Assembly: GCF_016892765.1 (NCBI RefSeq)
Contig: NZ_JAFEMD010000011.1
Location: forward strand, 62,001-126,000
Direction: 5' to 3'
DNA length: 64,000 nucleotides
Origin: Microvirga arvi
GTDB taxonomy: Bacteria > Pseudomonadota > Alphaproteobacteria > Rhizobiales > Beijerinckiaceae
A program made the position numbers and the translations under genes. The first letter of the stretch is position 1, and every line of letters begins with the position of its first letter. Below are positions 37,902-46,119 of the stretch, piece by piece. Under the pieces are notes generated by a model. It searched no databases and had not been told where the DNA came from. It saw nothing but the letters and a program-made list of their open reading frames with translations.

Positions 37902-38075
37902 ATGGAAGTGTTCCTGCTGAACGTGATGGGGTCGGCCGCAGTGGCATCGGCCGTCATCGCCGGGATCATTACGACACGGCTGTCACGGGAGATCTCCGGC
38001 TCTCCTGACAGCCATTTGGATACGACCCGGAAAGGGCTGGAGCACAATTGGCGCGATCAAAAGCCATCACGCTGA
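37902..38075 (+). CDS. Small putative membrane protein
   Basis: A 57-residue open frame starting MEVFLLNVMGSAAVASAV, with one hydrophobic segment (about residues 3-27) and a charged C-terminus (RKGLEHNWRDQKPSR). GGAGG lies 6 nt before the ATG, which supports translation. I do not recognise it. It is 91 nt upstream of the cupredoxin gene on the same strand. Confidence 0.45.
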   Translation: MEVFLLNVMGSAAVASAVIAGIITTRLSREISGSPDSHLDTTRKGLEHNWRDQKPSR

Positions 38076-38164
38076 TCCCCGGACGGAGCCGTTTGACCGA
38101 TCTAGATCGTCCCGGCACCGAGGAAATGGTAATCTCTGATCTGGCATGAATGGAGGAGGCTGCA

Positions 38165-38569
38165 ATGAGGGCTGCTCTCCTGGTTCTGGTACTCCTGTCA
38201 GGCCTCTGCGCCAACGCCACGGTTGCAGCGCAATCCCGAACCAGGGCTCAACCAGTTGATGTGATCCTCACGGATTTTGCGTTCACACCCCAGAGACTTC
38301 ACCTTCGGCAGGGCCAGGCCTATAGGCTCCGTTCCGTGAACAGGGGCTCCGGCGGACACAACTTTTCAGCCCCCTCGTTCTTCGCGGCGGCAAGAATCGA
38401 TCCGGCCGATGCGGGCGCCGTGGCGGGTGGAAAAATCGAGCTTGGAGGCAACCAAAGCCGTACCCTCCGCTTGGTCCCAGCGGCAGGGAATTACGCCGTG
38501 ACCTGCACGCATTTCCTGCACGCCGGCTTCGGTATGGTGGGCAGTATCACCGTAGACCGGGGCGTCTGA
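38165..38569 (+). CDS. Periplasmic cupredoxin-domain protein
   Basis: Exported single-domain protein with a plastocyanin-like fold and a probable type 1 copper site. The start MRAALLVLVLLSGLCANATV (134 residues) is preceded by GGAGG; residues 1-24 are a signal peptide ending before AQS. The putative copper ligands are the His in GSGGHNFSAP and the Cys, His and Met of VTCTHFLHAGFGM near the C-terminus. The expected role is electron transfer or copper binding in the periplasm; no redox partner is encoded nearby. Confidence 0.8.
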   Translation: MRAALLVLVLLSGLCANATVAAQSRTRAQPVDVILTDFAFTPQRLHLRQGQAYRLRSVNRGSGGHNFSAPSFFAAARIDPADAGAVAGGKIELGGNQSRTLRLVPAAGNYAVTCTHFLHAGFGMVGSITVDRGV

Positions 38570-38572
38570 TCC

Positions 38573-38746
38573 CTAGCGAATCTGTTCCTTGCCCCAATTC
38601 TTATGCGCGACCTCGTCGGAAACCTTCTGCTCGGTCCGCGTCAGTCTGCGGCGACGGCTGTATACGGCCATGAAGATGCCGATCAGCAACGGACCGCCGA
38701 CGATAACCAGCGCCCAGATCCAACCATCGGCTATATCCCACATCAT
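38573..38746 (-). CDS. Small single-span membrane protein
   Basis: A 57-residue protein starting MMWDIADGWIWALVIVGGPL (a second ATG one codon in is equally possible), preceded by AAGGAGAAGG. Residues about 9-30 are a transmembrane helix, followed by YSRRRRLTRTEQKVSDEVAH. Similar short proteins are common in Hyphomicrobiales, but I cannot name a function. The gene converges on the cupredoxin gene with a 3-nt gap. Confidence 0.7.
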   Translation of the reverse strand: MMWDIADGWIWALVIVGGPLLIGIFMAVYSRRRRLTRTEQKVSDEVAHKNWGKEQIR

Positions 38747-38906
38747 CCTTCTCCTTGCGAAGGGCTGCCTGTGCAGCCCTGCCTGTTCTTGAAGGGCTAA
38801 CCGGAATGGAAAGTCCTTGTTCCGCTCGAAGGTTCTGCATAGGCAAAGCCGCGACCTGAGATTAGACACGTTGGATGTCTACAGCGCCAAAGCCCGATAA
38901 GTCCCC

Positions 38907-39704
38907 ATGCTGATTGCCCTCTCAGATCCTGACGACCCTCGGATCGAAGCCTACCGGGCTGTTCGGGAACGGGATCTTGTCGGGCGGCAGCACCGCTTCG
39001 TGGCCGAAGGTGAGGTGGTCCTGAGGGTTCTGCTCAGGCAGCCCCGGTTCGAGATCGAATCGCTCCTGCTGGCGGAGAGCCGTGTTGAGGGCCTGAGTGA
39101 TGCGTTGCCCATGCTCTCCCCTGCGATCCCGGTCTATACGGCGAACCGGCAGGTGATGGACGCCATTGTGGGCTTCCCGATCCACAGGGGCATTCTCGCC
39201 GTGGCCCGGCGCCCGCCCCTGCCCTCGATTGAGGAAATTCTTGCGGGCCTGCCGGAGAATGCCCTCGTGGTTGGGCTGGTCGGGCTGGCCAATCATGACA
39301 ATGTGGGTGGGATCTTCCGCAACGCTGCCGCCTTCGGCGCCAACGCCGTTCTGCTTGACCCGGAAACCTGCGATCCCCTTTATCGGAAAGCCATTCGCGT
39401 CTCCGTCGGCGGGGCACTGGTGGTGCCCTTCACGCGCGCGCCCGCAGCAGATGCCCTGGTGCGAGCCCTGCAGGTGGCTTCCTTCGAGGTCATCGCTCTC
39501 TCTCCCTCCGGCACTGAGATTCTCTCGCAGGTCCGGCCTGCCCGGCGCACGGCCCTGCTCCTCGGGGCTGAGGGACCCGGCCTGCCCCCAGATCTTCTGG
39601 CGCGGACCCGAACCGTGTCCATCCCGATGAGCGGCGGTTTCGATTCTCTGAACGTGGCGACCACGAGCGGCATCGCCCTCCACCATCTCACCCGCGTCGA
39701 ATAA
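38907..39704 (+). CDS. SpoU/TrmH-family RNA 2'-O-methyltransferase
   Basis: Second SpoU-class methyltransferase of the window. The 265 residues contain the three motifs VGLVGLANHDNVGGIFRNAA (motif 1), LLLGAEGPGLPPD (motif 2) and GGFDSLNVATTSGIALHHL (motif 3), typical of the knotted SAM-binding domain. The N-terminal domain (GRQHRFVAEGEVVLRVLLRQ) resembles the substrate-recruiting domain of RsmE-unrelated, TsnR/TrmH-like enzymes. It is distinct from the RlmB-like protein at 34295-35119; the RNA target is not predictable from sequence alone. Confidence 0.85.
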   Translation: MLIALSDPDDPRIEAYRAVRERDLVGRQHRFVAEGEVVLRVLLRQPRFEIESLLLAESRVEGLSDALPMLSPAIPVYTANRQVMDAIVGFPIHRGILAVARRPPLPSIEEILAGLPENALVVGLVGLANHDNVGGIFRNAAAFGANAVLLDPETCDPLYRKAIRVSVGGALVVPFTRAPAADALVRALQVASFEVIALSPSGTEILSQVRPARRTALLLGAEGPGLPPDLLARTRTVSIPMSGGFDSLNVATTSGIALHHLTRVE

Positions 39705-39803
39705 GGACAGCGGCCCTATCCTGCTCGCTGACTTGTGAAAGGATGCTCCCTTGCTTGCAAGCGTAACCGTTCTAGGCTTTTGCTCTCACCGCTGGAGACG
39801 CTT

Positions 39804-40790
39804 ATGACGATCACACGCCGCGCCGTTCTTGCCACCACCGCTCTTGCCGCTGCCCCCGTCGTCGGGCCGGCCCTGGCTCAAACCACCCCTTCCGCGCCAA
39901 CTCCTGCTCAAGGCTCAGCCCCGCGCCAGGCGCCCGGCTTCTACCGCTACAAGGTCGGCGATGTCGAGGTCACGGCAATCAACGACGGCTTCGCCCAGCG
40001 CCCCCTTGAGGGCTTCGTCCGCAACGCCGAGTTGTCCCAGGTGCAGCAGGCGATGCAGGAGGCCTTCCTCCCCGGCAATGCGCTGCCGATCACCTTCAAC
40101 ACCCTCGTGCTCAACCAGGGCGGACGCCTGACCCTGATCGACACCGGCAACGGTGACATGGGAGCGCCGACCTCCGGCCGCTGGATGACGAACTTCCGCG
40201 CCGCCGGGTTTGATCCGGCCCAGGTGAATACGGTCGTGATCAGCCATTTCCATGGCGACCACATCAACGGCCTGCGCCTGAAGGACGGCACGGCTGTTTT
40301 CCCGAATGCCGAAGTGATGGTCCCAGCCGCCGAATGGGCCTTCTGGATGGACGATGCGCGCATGAACCAGGCACCGGAGGCCATGAAGGGTGCCTTCCAG
40401 GGTGTACGCCGAGTCTTTGGCCCCATCGCCAGCAATGTGAAGCGCTACGAGATGGACAAGGAGATCGTGCCGGGCCTGACCGCCGTTGCTGCCCCTGGTC
40501 ATACGCCGGGCCACACGGCGTATATGCTCTCATCCGGCAACGGCAAGCTGATGATCATGTCCGACATCACGAACCATCCGGCGCTGTTCGTGCGCAATCC
40601 GGACTGGTCGGCCGTGTTCGATATGGACGCTGACCAGGCTCGCGCCACCCGCCGCCGGATGCTCGACATGGCGGCCTCCGAGCGGGCGCAGGTTGCCTTC
40701 TACCACGCCCCCTTCCCGGCCACGGGCCATATCGCCAAGGACGGCAACGGCTTCCGGTTTGTTCCTGTGCAGTGGAACCCTGCAGTTTAG
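39804..40790 (+). CDS. Exported metallo-beta-lactamase-fold hydrolase
   Basis: Probable periplasmic metal-dependent hydrolase, 328 residues from MTITRRAVLATTALAAAPVV; the twin arginines and following hydrophobic stretch suggest a Tat signal with cleavage after PALA. The metal motif HXHXDH is VISHFHGDHINGL (about residue 147), with downstream ligands in PGHTPGHTAY, MSDITNHPALF and the terminal HAPFPATGHI. The fold resembles the lactonase/AttM-like and MBL-fold hydrolase group; the substrate is unknown. Its stop overlaps the end of cutA by 4 nt on the opposite strand. Confidence 0.85.
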   Translation: MTITRRAVLATTALAAAPVVGPALAQTTPSAPTPAQGSAPRQAPGFYRYKVGDVEVTAINDGFAQRPLEGFVRNAELSQVQQAMQEAFLPGNALPITFNTLVLNQGGRLTLIDTGNGDMGAPTSGRWMTNFRAAGFDPAQVNTVVISHFHGDHINGLRLKDGTAVFPNAEVMVPAAEWAFWMDDARMNQAPEAMKGAFQGVRRVFGPIASNVKRYEMDKEIVPGLTAVAAPGHTPGHTAYMLSSGNGKLMIMSDITNHPALFVRNPDWSAVFDMDADQARATRRRMLDMAASERAQVAFYHAPFPATGHIAKDGNGFRFVPVQWNPAV

Positions 40791-41116
40791 GACAAGCCTC
40801 CAGCTGTTTCCGTGAAAAGCCACTCCAGGGTGGCCGCATCCCCGCCGGTCGGCTCGATGAAGAGAACGACCGGGGTCTCGTAGGGGTGCCTCTCCTTCAG
40901 CGCCCGATGCACACGATCCTGAAGACCCTTCCGGGTCTTCAGGATGGCGACTGTCTCCTGGCCCTGTTCGATGGCGCCCTTCCAGGCATAGACGGACCTC
41001 ATCCCGGGCAGCACGTTGATGCAGGCGATCAGCCGGTCACGAACGAGGCCCTCCCCGATCGCGAGCGCGATGTCCACATCGGGAAAGGTCGTATAGACGA
41101 GAAGTGGGCGATCCAT
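40787..41116 (-). CDS. cutA: Divalent-cation tolerance protein CutA
   Basis: Trimeric CutA1-type protein, 109 residues. The core YTTFPDVDIALAIGEGLVRD, ACINVLPGMRSVYAWKGAIE and QETVAILKTR fits the family. In E. coli cutA mutants are copper-sensitive, but the biochemical role is still uncertain. It converges with the metallo-hydrolase gene by 4 nt and is divergent from NAD kinase. Confidence 0.9.
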   Translation of the reverse strand: MDRPLLVYTTFPDVDIALAIGEGLVRDRLIACINVLPGMRSVYAWKGAIEQGQETVAILKTRKGLQDRVHRALKERHPYETPVVLFIEPTGGDAATLEWLFTETAGGLS

Positions 41117-41165
41117 GCTATGCCTTTCCTCCGCATCCTATCGGACGCAGCGAGGGTAACTGGGC

Positions 41166-41939
41166 ATGGCCCGTCGTTTCAACAGCATCGCACTCGTGGC
41201 CAGTGCCGCGCCTGACGCCCAGAACGCGCTTCAGGTCCTGCAGGATCGTTACGCCAATGTCAGCCCCGAGGATGCCGACGTCATCGTGGCCCTCGGTGGC
41301 GATGGCCTGATGCTGCAGAGCCTTCACCGCTTCATGGGGTCAGCCAAGCCCATCTACGGCATGAACAAGGGCACCGTCGGCTTCCTGATGAACGACTTCC
41401 GGGATGAAGATCTGTTCGAGCGCCTGGAAGCGGCCGAGCGCAGCGTGGTTCACCCGCTTCTGATGGTGGCCTGGGATGTGCATGGGGTGGCTCATACGGC
41501 CCGGGCCATCAACGAGGTCTCCATGCTGCGCCAGACCTATCAGGCGGCGAAGCTGCGGGTGAGCGTCGACAATCGCGTGCGGATCTCTGAGCTCATCGCA
41601 GATGGCATCCTCGTGGCGACCCCTGCCGGATCGACCGCCTATAATCTCTCCGTCGGCGGGCCGATCCTTCCGCTGAACGCGCCATTGCTCGCCCTCACGC
41701 CGATTTCTGCCTTCCGCCCGCGCCGGTGGCGCGGCGCCCTGCTCCCGGATTATGCCAAGATCCAGATCGAGGTCCTGGAGACCGAGAACCGCCCCGTGAG
41801 CGCGGTGGCCGATCACACGGAGTTTCGCAATGTTTCCCGGGTGGATATCTCCATGGATCGCAGCGTCGATCTTGTGATGCTGCACGATCCCGGGCACAGC
41901 CTGGACGAGCGCATCCTTCGGGAGCAGTTCGGCCATTGA
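41166..41939 (+). CDS. nadK: NAD kinase
   Basis: Phosphorylates NAD+ to NADP+. The 257-residue product contains the GGDG motif ([18 protein letters not shown]), [23 protein letters not shown], and the glycine-rich [18 protein letters not shown], all conserved in NadK. Length is typical of the short alphaproteobacterial form. The gene is 49 nt from the divergent cutA start and 54 nt upstream of the MaoC gene. Confidence 0.95.
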   Translation: MARRFNSIALVASAAPDAQNALQVLQDRYANVSPEDADVIVALGGDGLMLQSLHRFMGSAKPIYGMNKGTVGFLMNDFRDEDLFERLEAAERSVVHPLLMVAWDVHGVAHTARAINEVSMLRQTYQAAKLRVSVDNRVRISELIADGILVATPAGSTAYNLSVGGPILPLNAPLLALTPISAFRPRRWRGALLPDYAKIQIEVLETENRPVSAVADHTEFRNVSRVDISMDRSVDLVMLHDPGHSLDERILREQFGH

Positions 41940-41993
41940 TGACAACACAAGGCATGGGGTCCAACATGCCGATCAACAATGCGAGGTAACGTC

Positions 41994-42473
41994 ATGAACG
42001 ATGAGAACAGGCATCCGCGCGGCGGACTCTACTTTGAGGATTTCACCGTCGGCGCCACCATCAATCACCGTCTGACCCGGACGGTGACGCAGATGGACAA
42101 CATGCTGTTCTCCAACATGACCCTGAACCCGCAGCCGCTCCATATCGATGCGCATTTCTGCGCCACCGAGACGGAATGGGGCAAGCCGCTCATGAATTCG
42201 CTATTCACCCTGGGGCTTCTCATCGGCATCTCCGTCAATGACACGACGGTTGGCACCACCATTGCCAACCTCGGCATGACGGATGTGAAATTTCCCGCCC
42301 CCCTTTTCGAAGGTGATACGATCAACGCCACCACCGAGATCGTTGCGAAGCGCGAATCCAAGTCGCGTTCGGATGCGGGAATCGTGGAGTTCATCCATCG
42401 GGCCTACAAGCAGGACGGCACGCTCGTTGCCGAGTGCCGCCGTCAGGCATTCATGCGCAAGAGGAGTGCCTGA
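41994..42473 (+). CDS. MaoC-family dehydratase
   Basis: Hot-dog-fold enzyme of the MaoC hydratase group. The 159 residues start at MNDENRHPRGGLYFEDFTVG, chosen because GAGGT precedes 41994 by a few bases; an ATG five codons upstream is possible. The hydratase-like motif NPQPLHIDAHF (Asp-x-x-Asn/His type) and FNSLFTLGLLIGISVNDT-like segment are visible. Its stop shares one base with the start of the CoA-ester lyase, so they are probably co-translated and act on related acyl-CoA or carboxylic-acid intermediates. Confidence 0.85.
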   Translation: MNDENRHPRGGLYFEDFTVGATINHRLTRTVTQMDNMLFSNMTLNPQPLHIDAHFCATETEWGKPLMNSLFTLGLLIGISVNDTTVGTTIANLGMTDVKFPAPLFEGDTINATTEIVAKRESKSRSDAGIVEFIHRAYKQDGTLVAECRRQAFMRKRSA

Positions 42474-43345
42474 TGCGCTCCCTGCTCTTCGTGCCGGGTG
42501 ACAGCCCCAAAAAACTTGAGAAGGGCCTGACGTCAGGAGCCGATGTCCTCCTCATCGACCTTGAGGATTCGGTGGCCCTGTCCGCGAAGGACGAGGCGCG
42601 TCGCGTCACGGCGGAGTTTCTCTCCGATCACCGCGCGAGAGCCGAGCGCCCCCGTCTGTTTGTGCGCGTCAACGGATTGAACACGGGCCTGATCGATGCG
42701 GATCTCGACGGCGTGATGCGGATCGGCCCTGACGGGATCGTGCTGCCCAAGACGGTCGGTGGTGCGGATGTGGCGCATCTGGGCGCGAAGCTCGCCGTCC
42801 GCGAGGCGGAGTTCGGTCTCGAGGATGGAGCCACTCGCATCCTGGCCATCGCCACGGAGAATGCGGCTGGCGTATTCGCATTGGGCACCTTCGCCGGCGT
42901 GAGCCACCGGCTCATGGGCATGACTTGGGGCGGCGAGGATCTATCGGCAGATCTGGGAGCCCAGGCAAATCGGGATGACGATGGAGCTTATACGGATCCG
43001 TACCGCCTGGCACGTTCGCTCACCCTGCTGGGCGCGGCGGCTGCGAGCGTCGATGCCGTGGACTCAGTCTTCACCAGCTTCCGCGACATGGCAGGCTTGG
43101 AAGCCGAATGCCGCAAGGCGCTACGCGACGGCTTCGTGGCCAAGATGGCGATCCATCCGGCACAGGTGCCTGTCATCAATGATGCCTTCACCCCATCGCA
43201 GCAGGCAATCGAACAGGCACAGGCGGTGATCGCGGCCTTTGCCGCAAATCCAGGAGCTGGTGTCGTTGGGGTTAATGGCGAAATGCTGGACCGCCCGCAT
43301 CTGCTCCGTGCCGAACGCCTGCTGAAGCGTACCGGCAAGCATTGA
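42473..43345 (+). CDS. HpcH/HpaI-family CoA ester lyase
   Basis: TIM-barrel lyase of the CitE/malyl-CoA lyase group, cleaving or hydrolysing beta-hydroxyacyl-CoA esters. The 290 residues start MRSLLFVPGDSPKKLEKGLT, the characteristic beginning of CitE-like proteins, and contain LLIDLEDSVALSAKDEAR and MTWGGEDLSADLGAQANR, with metal-binding Glu/Asp residues. It overlaps the MaoC gene by one base. Malyl-CoA lyase, mesaconyl/3-methylmalyl-CoA lyase and malyl-CoA thioesterase activities all occur in this family and cannot be separated by eye. Confidence 0.87.
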   Translation: MRSLLFVPGDSPKKLEKGLTSGADVLLIDLEDSVALSAKDEARRVTAEFLSDHRARAERPRLFVRVNGLNTGLIDADLDGVMRIGPDGIVLPKTVGGADVAHLGAKLAVREAEFGLEDGATRILAIATENAAGVFALGTFAGVSHRLMGMTWGGEDLSADLGAQANRDDDGAYTDPYRLARSLTLLGAAAASVDAVDSVFTSFRDMAGLEAECRKALRDGFVAKMAIHPAQVPVINDAFTPSQQAIEQAQAVIAAFAANPGAGVVGVNGEMLDRPHLLRAERLLKRTGKH

Positions 43346-43665
43346 TGACAATCTTCGAAGGATTTCAACAAGAGCATCGCTCGGCGCAGGACAACTGCTG
43401 AGATGGTAAAAGTAATAATTCAACCATAAGCGGCAACAATCCACATCTCTCCTTCAGATTTCACTGAATCTGAGAAGCAATAAGCCTGTCGCACGAGATC
43501 AATACTGCCTTGCCCCTTTAAACAGGCAGTGGACAGCCACAGGAGGCAAACCTCTAATCGCCGTCATGTGCCGTTTTAACAGCCGCTTTAACAACGCGCG
43601 GCTGGTCAAAACGCATGAGCAGCTCCACGTGTCGCTGCTACGCCAATAAGCATGAGGTATCGAGG
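43346..43665. promoter_or_regulatory. Intergenic region upstream of the RTX surface protein
   Basis: This 320-nt gap shows no gene. It contains a hairpin TCAGATT/AATCTGA (43454-43473, 6-nt loop) and another, CAGCCGC/GCGGCTG (43580-43604, 11-nt loop), 62 nt before the ATG at 43666. The region is AT-richer than its neighbours. No convincing -35/-10 pair was found, although the hairpin at 43580 may lie in a long leader. Confidence 0.35.
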
Positions 43666-46119
43666 ATGTCGGACGCGATTGTTGCTGCCTTCAACGATGC
43701 AACGACTTGGCATGAGGCTTTAGCTGCCATCAAGGGCAACACCTCGGCCCTTCTGGATGCGGCGCGTCTCAGTAAACTCAATTTCCTGCCGGATGACGGA
43801 GACCTCGAGCAGGCCATCGGCCTCGGTGTCATCGAGATCAAGACCCTGTTCGGAAGCTTCACATCTATAGACGAAATCAAAGCCGTCGCTGGGCGACAGA
43901 TCGATGTCGAGCATGCAAAGCACGAGTTTGTCGTTGCTATCGGCAACGCGAACACCGTGGACGATATGCGGCTGGCCTTCGAGCAGGCGCAAAGACTCCA
44001 CGACGATCGTCAAAGCCTCATTCAGGAATGGTCCTCGAATGATGATCCGGTCATCAAGGCACATGCGGCCCAACTTGACGCTGATGCCTATACACTCGTT
44101 CTGAGAAATCTCGTCTCGCATCTCAACAATGGGAACTACCTGGAAGCTTTGGGGGAGGAAATGTTGGCGGCCCGTGAAGAAAACGGACCCTTTGATGAAA
44201 TCGGGATTCTCATTGCAGCCATCGATAACGCCGCCAGGGCGATTGACTCCGACGGTGTCGTCACCTCCTTCAATGCAGCTGCGGACTGGGAAGCAATGCT
44301 TGCTGCGGTCAAGGACAATGCATCGGCCCTGCTCGATAACGATCACCTTGCTAAGCTCAACGCTCTTCCCGATGACGGTATTCATGAGCATGCTGTCGGC
44401 TCAGGTCTCGCCGAGTTCCGAACCTTGTTCGGAGATTTCACCTCGGTGGACCAGATCAAGGCAGCCGTCGAGAAGCAGCTCGACATCGAGCATGGCAGGT
44501 TTTCTGCCCTTCTGGCGATCAACGGTGCTGATGATGCCATCTCGATGGCAACTGTCCTTAGCCACCATATCGCAGTTCTGAGTCAGCACCGCCAGGACCT
44601 GATCGCCCAGTGGTCCGCCAGCGGCGATCCCGATGCAGTTGCCCGTGCAGCGGAGCTGGATGGCGAGGTCTACACACGCATCCTGAATGAGATCAGCTCG
44701 CGTCTCGACAATGTGCCTTATCAGTCGGAATTGGCGGCCAGGCTTCTGGCAGCCCGTCAGAACGGCCCGTTTTTCGATATCGACACTTTCATCGCCGCGC
44801 TCGATGCGGCGGATGAAGCCATTGATGCCACGCATGACGCGGTCATCTCCGGGACAGATTCAGGCTTCGTGAGCGAGGACGGCCAGGAGAGCATCGGCGC
44901 TGGCCTCATTATCGAGGACGGTGACTGGGGAGAAAACAACTTCAAGCTTGTCGCAGCAGGCGATCTGCAGAAGCAATATGGAGCATTCACTTTCAACAGC
45001 ACCACCGGCCAGTGGAATTTTAAGTTGAACAGCGATGCGCAGTCTCTCAAACAAGACCAGCAGGTTCAGCATATACTGCTCGTCGAATCCCTCGATGGGA
45101 CTGCGACAAGGACCATCACCGTCACGATCAGCGGACGCAACGACACTTCTGTAGCCGCCGTAGACGGCAACAGCGTTTCGGGTGCGGAGGACACCACCAT
45201 TGCCGGACAGGTTCCTGCCGGTACGGATGTAGATGGAGATAGCCTGACCTACGTTCTGGTGCAGCCGGTCGACGGCTTGACCTTCCATGAGGACGGTACC
45301 TTCAGCTATGAGCCGGCGGTCGACTTCAGAGGGGACATCACTTTTCAGTATCGCGTCCTGGACGGGAACGGCGGCACGAGTCAGCCGCAGACTTTCACCA
45401 TCAAGGTCGGTACAGTAAACGATGCGCCGCGCGAAATCTTGCTGTCGAATACGCGCGTGGAGGAGAACGCCCAGGCCGGGACGGTCGTGGGCACCCTCAC
45501 CGGCCTCGACGTCGATGGCGACACCCTCACCTTTTCCTTGGTTGACAATGCAGGCGAGCGCTTTGCAATCAGCAACGGCCAGCTGGTTGTTCAGGACGGG
45601 GTCAGGCTCGACTACGAGCAGGCGACCGCACATACCGTCACAATCCGGATCACTGACGCATCCCAGGCATCCTACACCGAGACCTTCATTATCGGCGTGG
45701 ACAACGTCACAAGCGAGAGCATCAGCGGCTCGTCCGCTGCAGACCTCCTCATAGGGGAGGTAAGTTCTTCGGTGTCGTCAAGATCGCTAATGCGCTTATC
45801 GCTGCAGATGAAGCCATTGACGACGCGATGGTCGAAGAATTCAACGCAGCCGACACTTGGCAGGAAGCCTTGGCTGCCATCAAAGGCCATCCCTCGACTT
45901 TGCTTGATGCAGATCACCTGGCAAAGCTGGATGATCTTCCTGACGATCAAGGTCGTGAGCAGGCTATCGGTCTTGGTATTCTCGAGATCAAAAATCTTTT
46001 CGGCGACTACGCCGATGTGGCTGACGTTAAGACGGCTGTCGAGCGTCAGATCGATGTGGAGTACGCCAAGTTCGAACTCATTACCGAACTTGACGCTGCA
46101 ACAACCGCCGTCGAGATGA
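43666..46119 (+). CDS. Cadherin/VCBS repeat surface protein, frame broken near residue 697
   Basis: First part of a large calcium-binding, type-I-secreted surface protein. The start MSDAIVAAFNDATTWHEALA follows GAGGTATCGAGG. In order: two tandem repeats of about 195 residues each (1-194 and 194-387) that I do not recognise; a VCBS-like domain (388-493); a cadherin/Ig-like domain (about 494-586); a second cadherin-like domain (586-682); and the start of an RTX-type calcium segment (GSSAADLLIG, 688-697). From there on the frame no longer matches: residues 698-817 are nonsense, while the natural continuation is read in another frame. The gene has therefore lost its own RTX and secretion-signal end. 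Confidence 0.7.
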   Translation: MSDAIVAAFNDATTWHEALAAIKGNTSALLDAARLSKLNFLPDDGDLEQAIGLGVIEIKTLFGSFTSIDEIKAVAGRQIDVEHAKHEFVVAIGNANTVDDMRLAFEQAQRLHDDRQSLIQEWSSNDDPVIKAHAAQLDADAYTLVLRNLVSHLNNGNYLEALGEEMLAAREENGPFDEIGILIAAIDNAARAIDSDGVVTSFNAAADWEAMLAAVKDNASALLDNDHLAKLNALPDDGIHEHAVGSGLAEFRTLFGDFTSVDQIKAAVEKQLDIEHGRFSALLAINGADDAISMATVLSHHIAVLSQHRQDLIAQWSASGDPDAVARAAELDGEVYTRILNEISSRLDNVPYQSELAARLLAARQNGPFFDIDTFIAALDAADEAIDATHDAVISGTDSGFVSEDGQESIGAGLIIEDGDWGENNFKLVAAGDLQKQYGAFTFNSTTGQWNFKLNSDAQSLKQDQQVQHILLVESLDGTATRTITVTISGRNDTSVAAVDGNSVSGAEDTTIAGQVPAGTDVDGDSLTYVLVQPVDGLTFHEDGTFSYEPAVDFRGDITFQYRVLDGNGGTSQPQTFTIKVGTVNDAPREILLSNTRVEENAQAGTVVGTLTGLDVDGDTLTFSLVDNAGERFAISNGQLVVQDGVRLDYEQATAHTVTIRITDASQASYTETFIIGVDNVTSESISGSSAADLLIGEVSSSVSSRSLMRLSLQMKPLTTRWSKNSTQPTLGRKPWLPSKAIPRLCLMQITWQSWMIFLTIKVVSRLSVLVFSRSKIFSATTPMWLTLRRLSSVRSMWSTPSSNSLPNLTLQQPPSR
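45757..45827 (+). other. Frame-change junction between two RTX/cadherin paralogues
   Basis: Upstream of about 45757 the translation is ADLLIG, the beginning of an RTX block; the true RTX motif would be GGAG. Immediately after it, a -1 reading gives GGKFFGVVKIANALIAADEA, the last 25 residues of the 195-residue repeat. The sequence shows no stop, start or intergenic region between these parts. This is what a deletion joining the end of one gene copy to the middle of the next copy would leave; an assembly collapse would look the same. Confidence 0.7.

Noticed and set aside
43666-46119. The RTX region as one intact giant gene.
   Set aside because: The frames differ and the repeat and RTX parts are in the wrong order at 45757; there is no plausible single protein.
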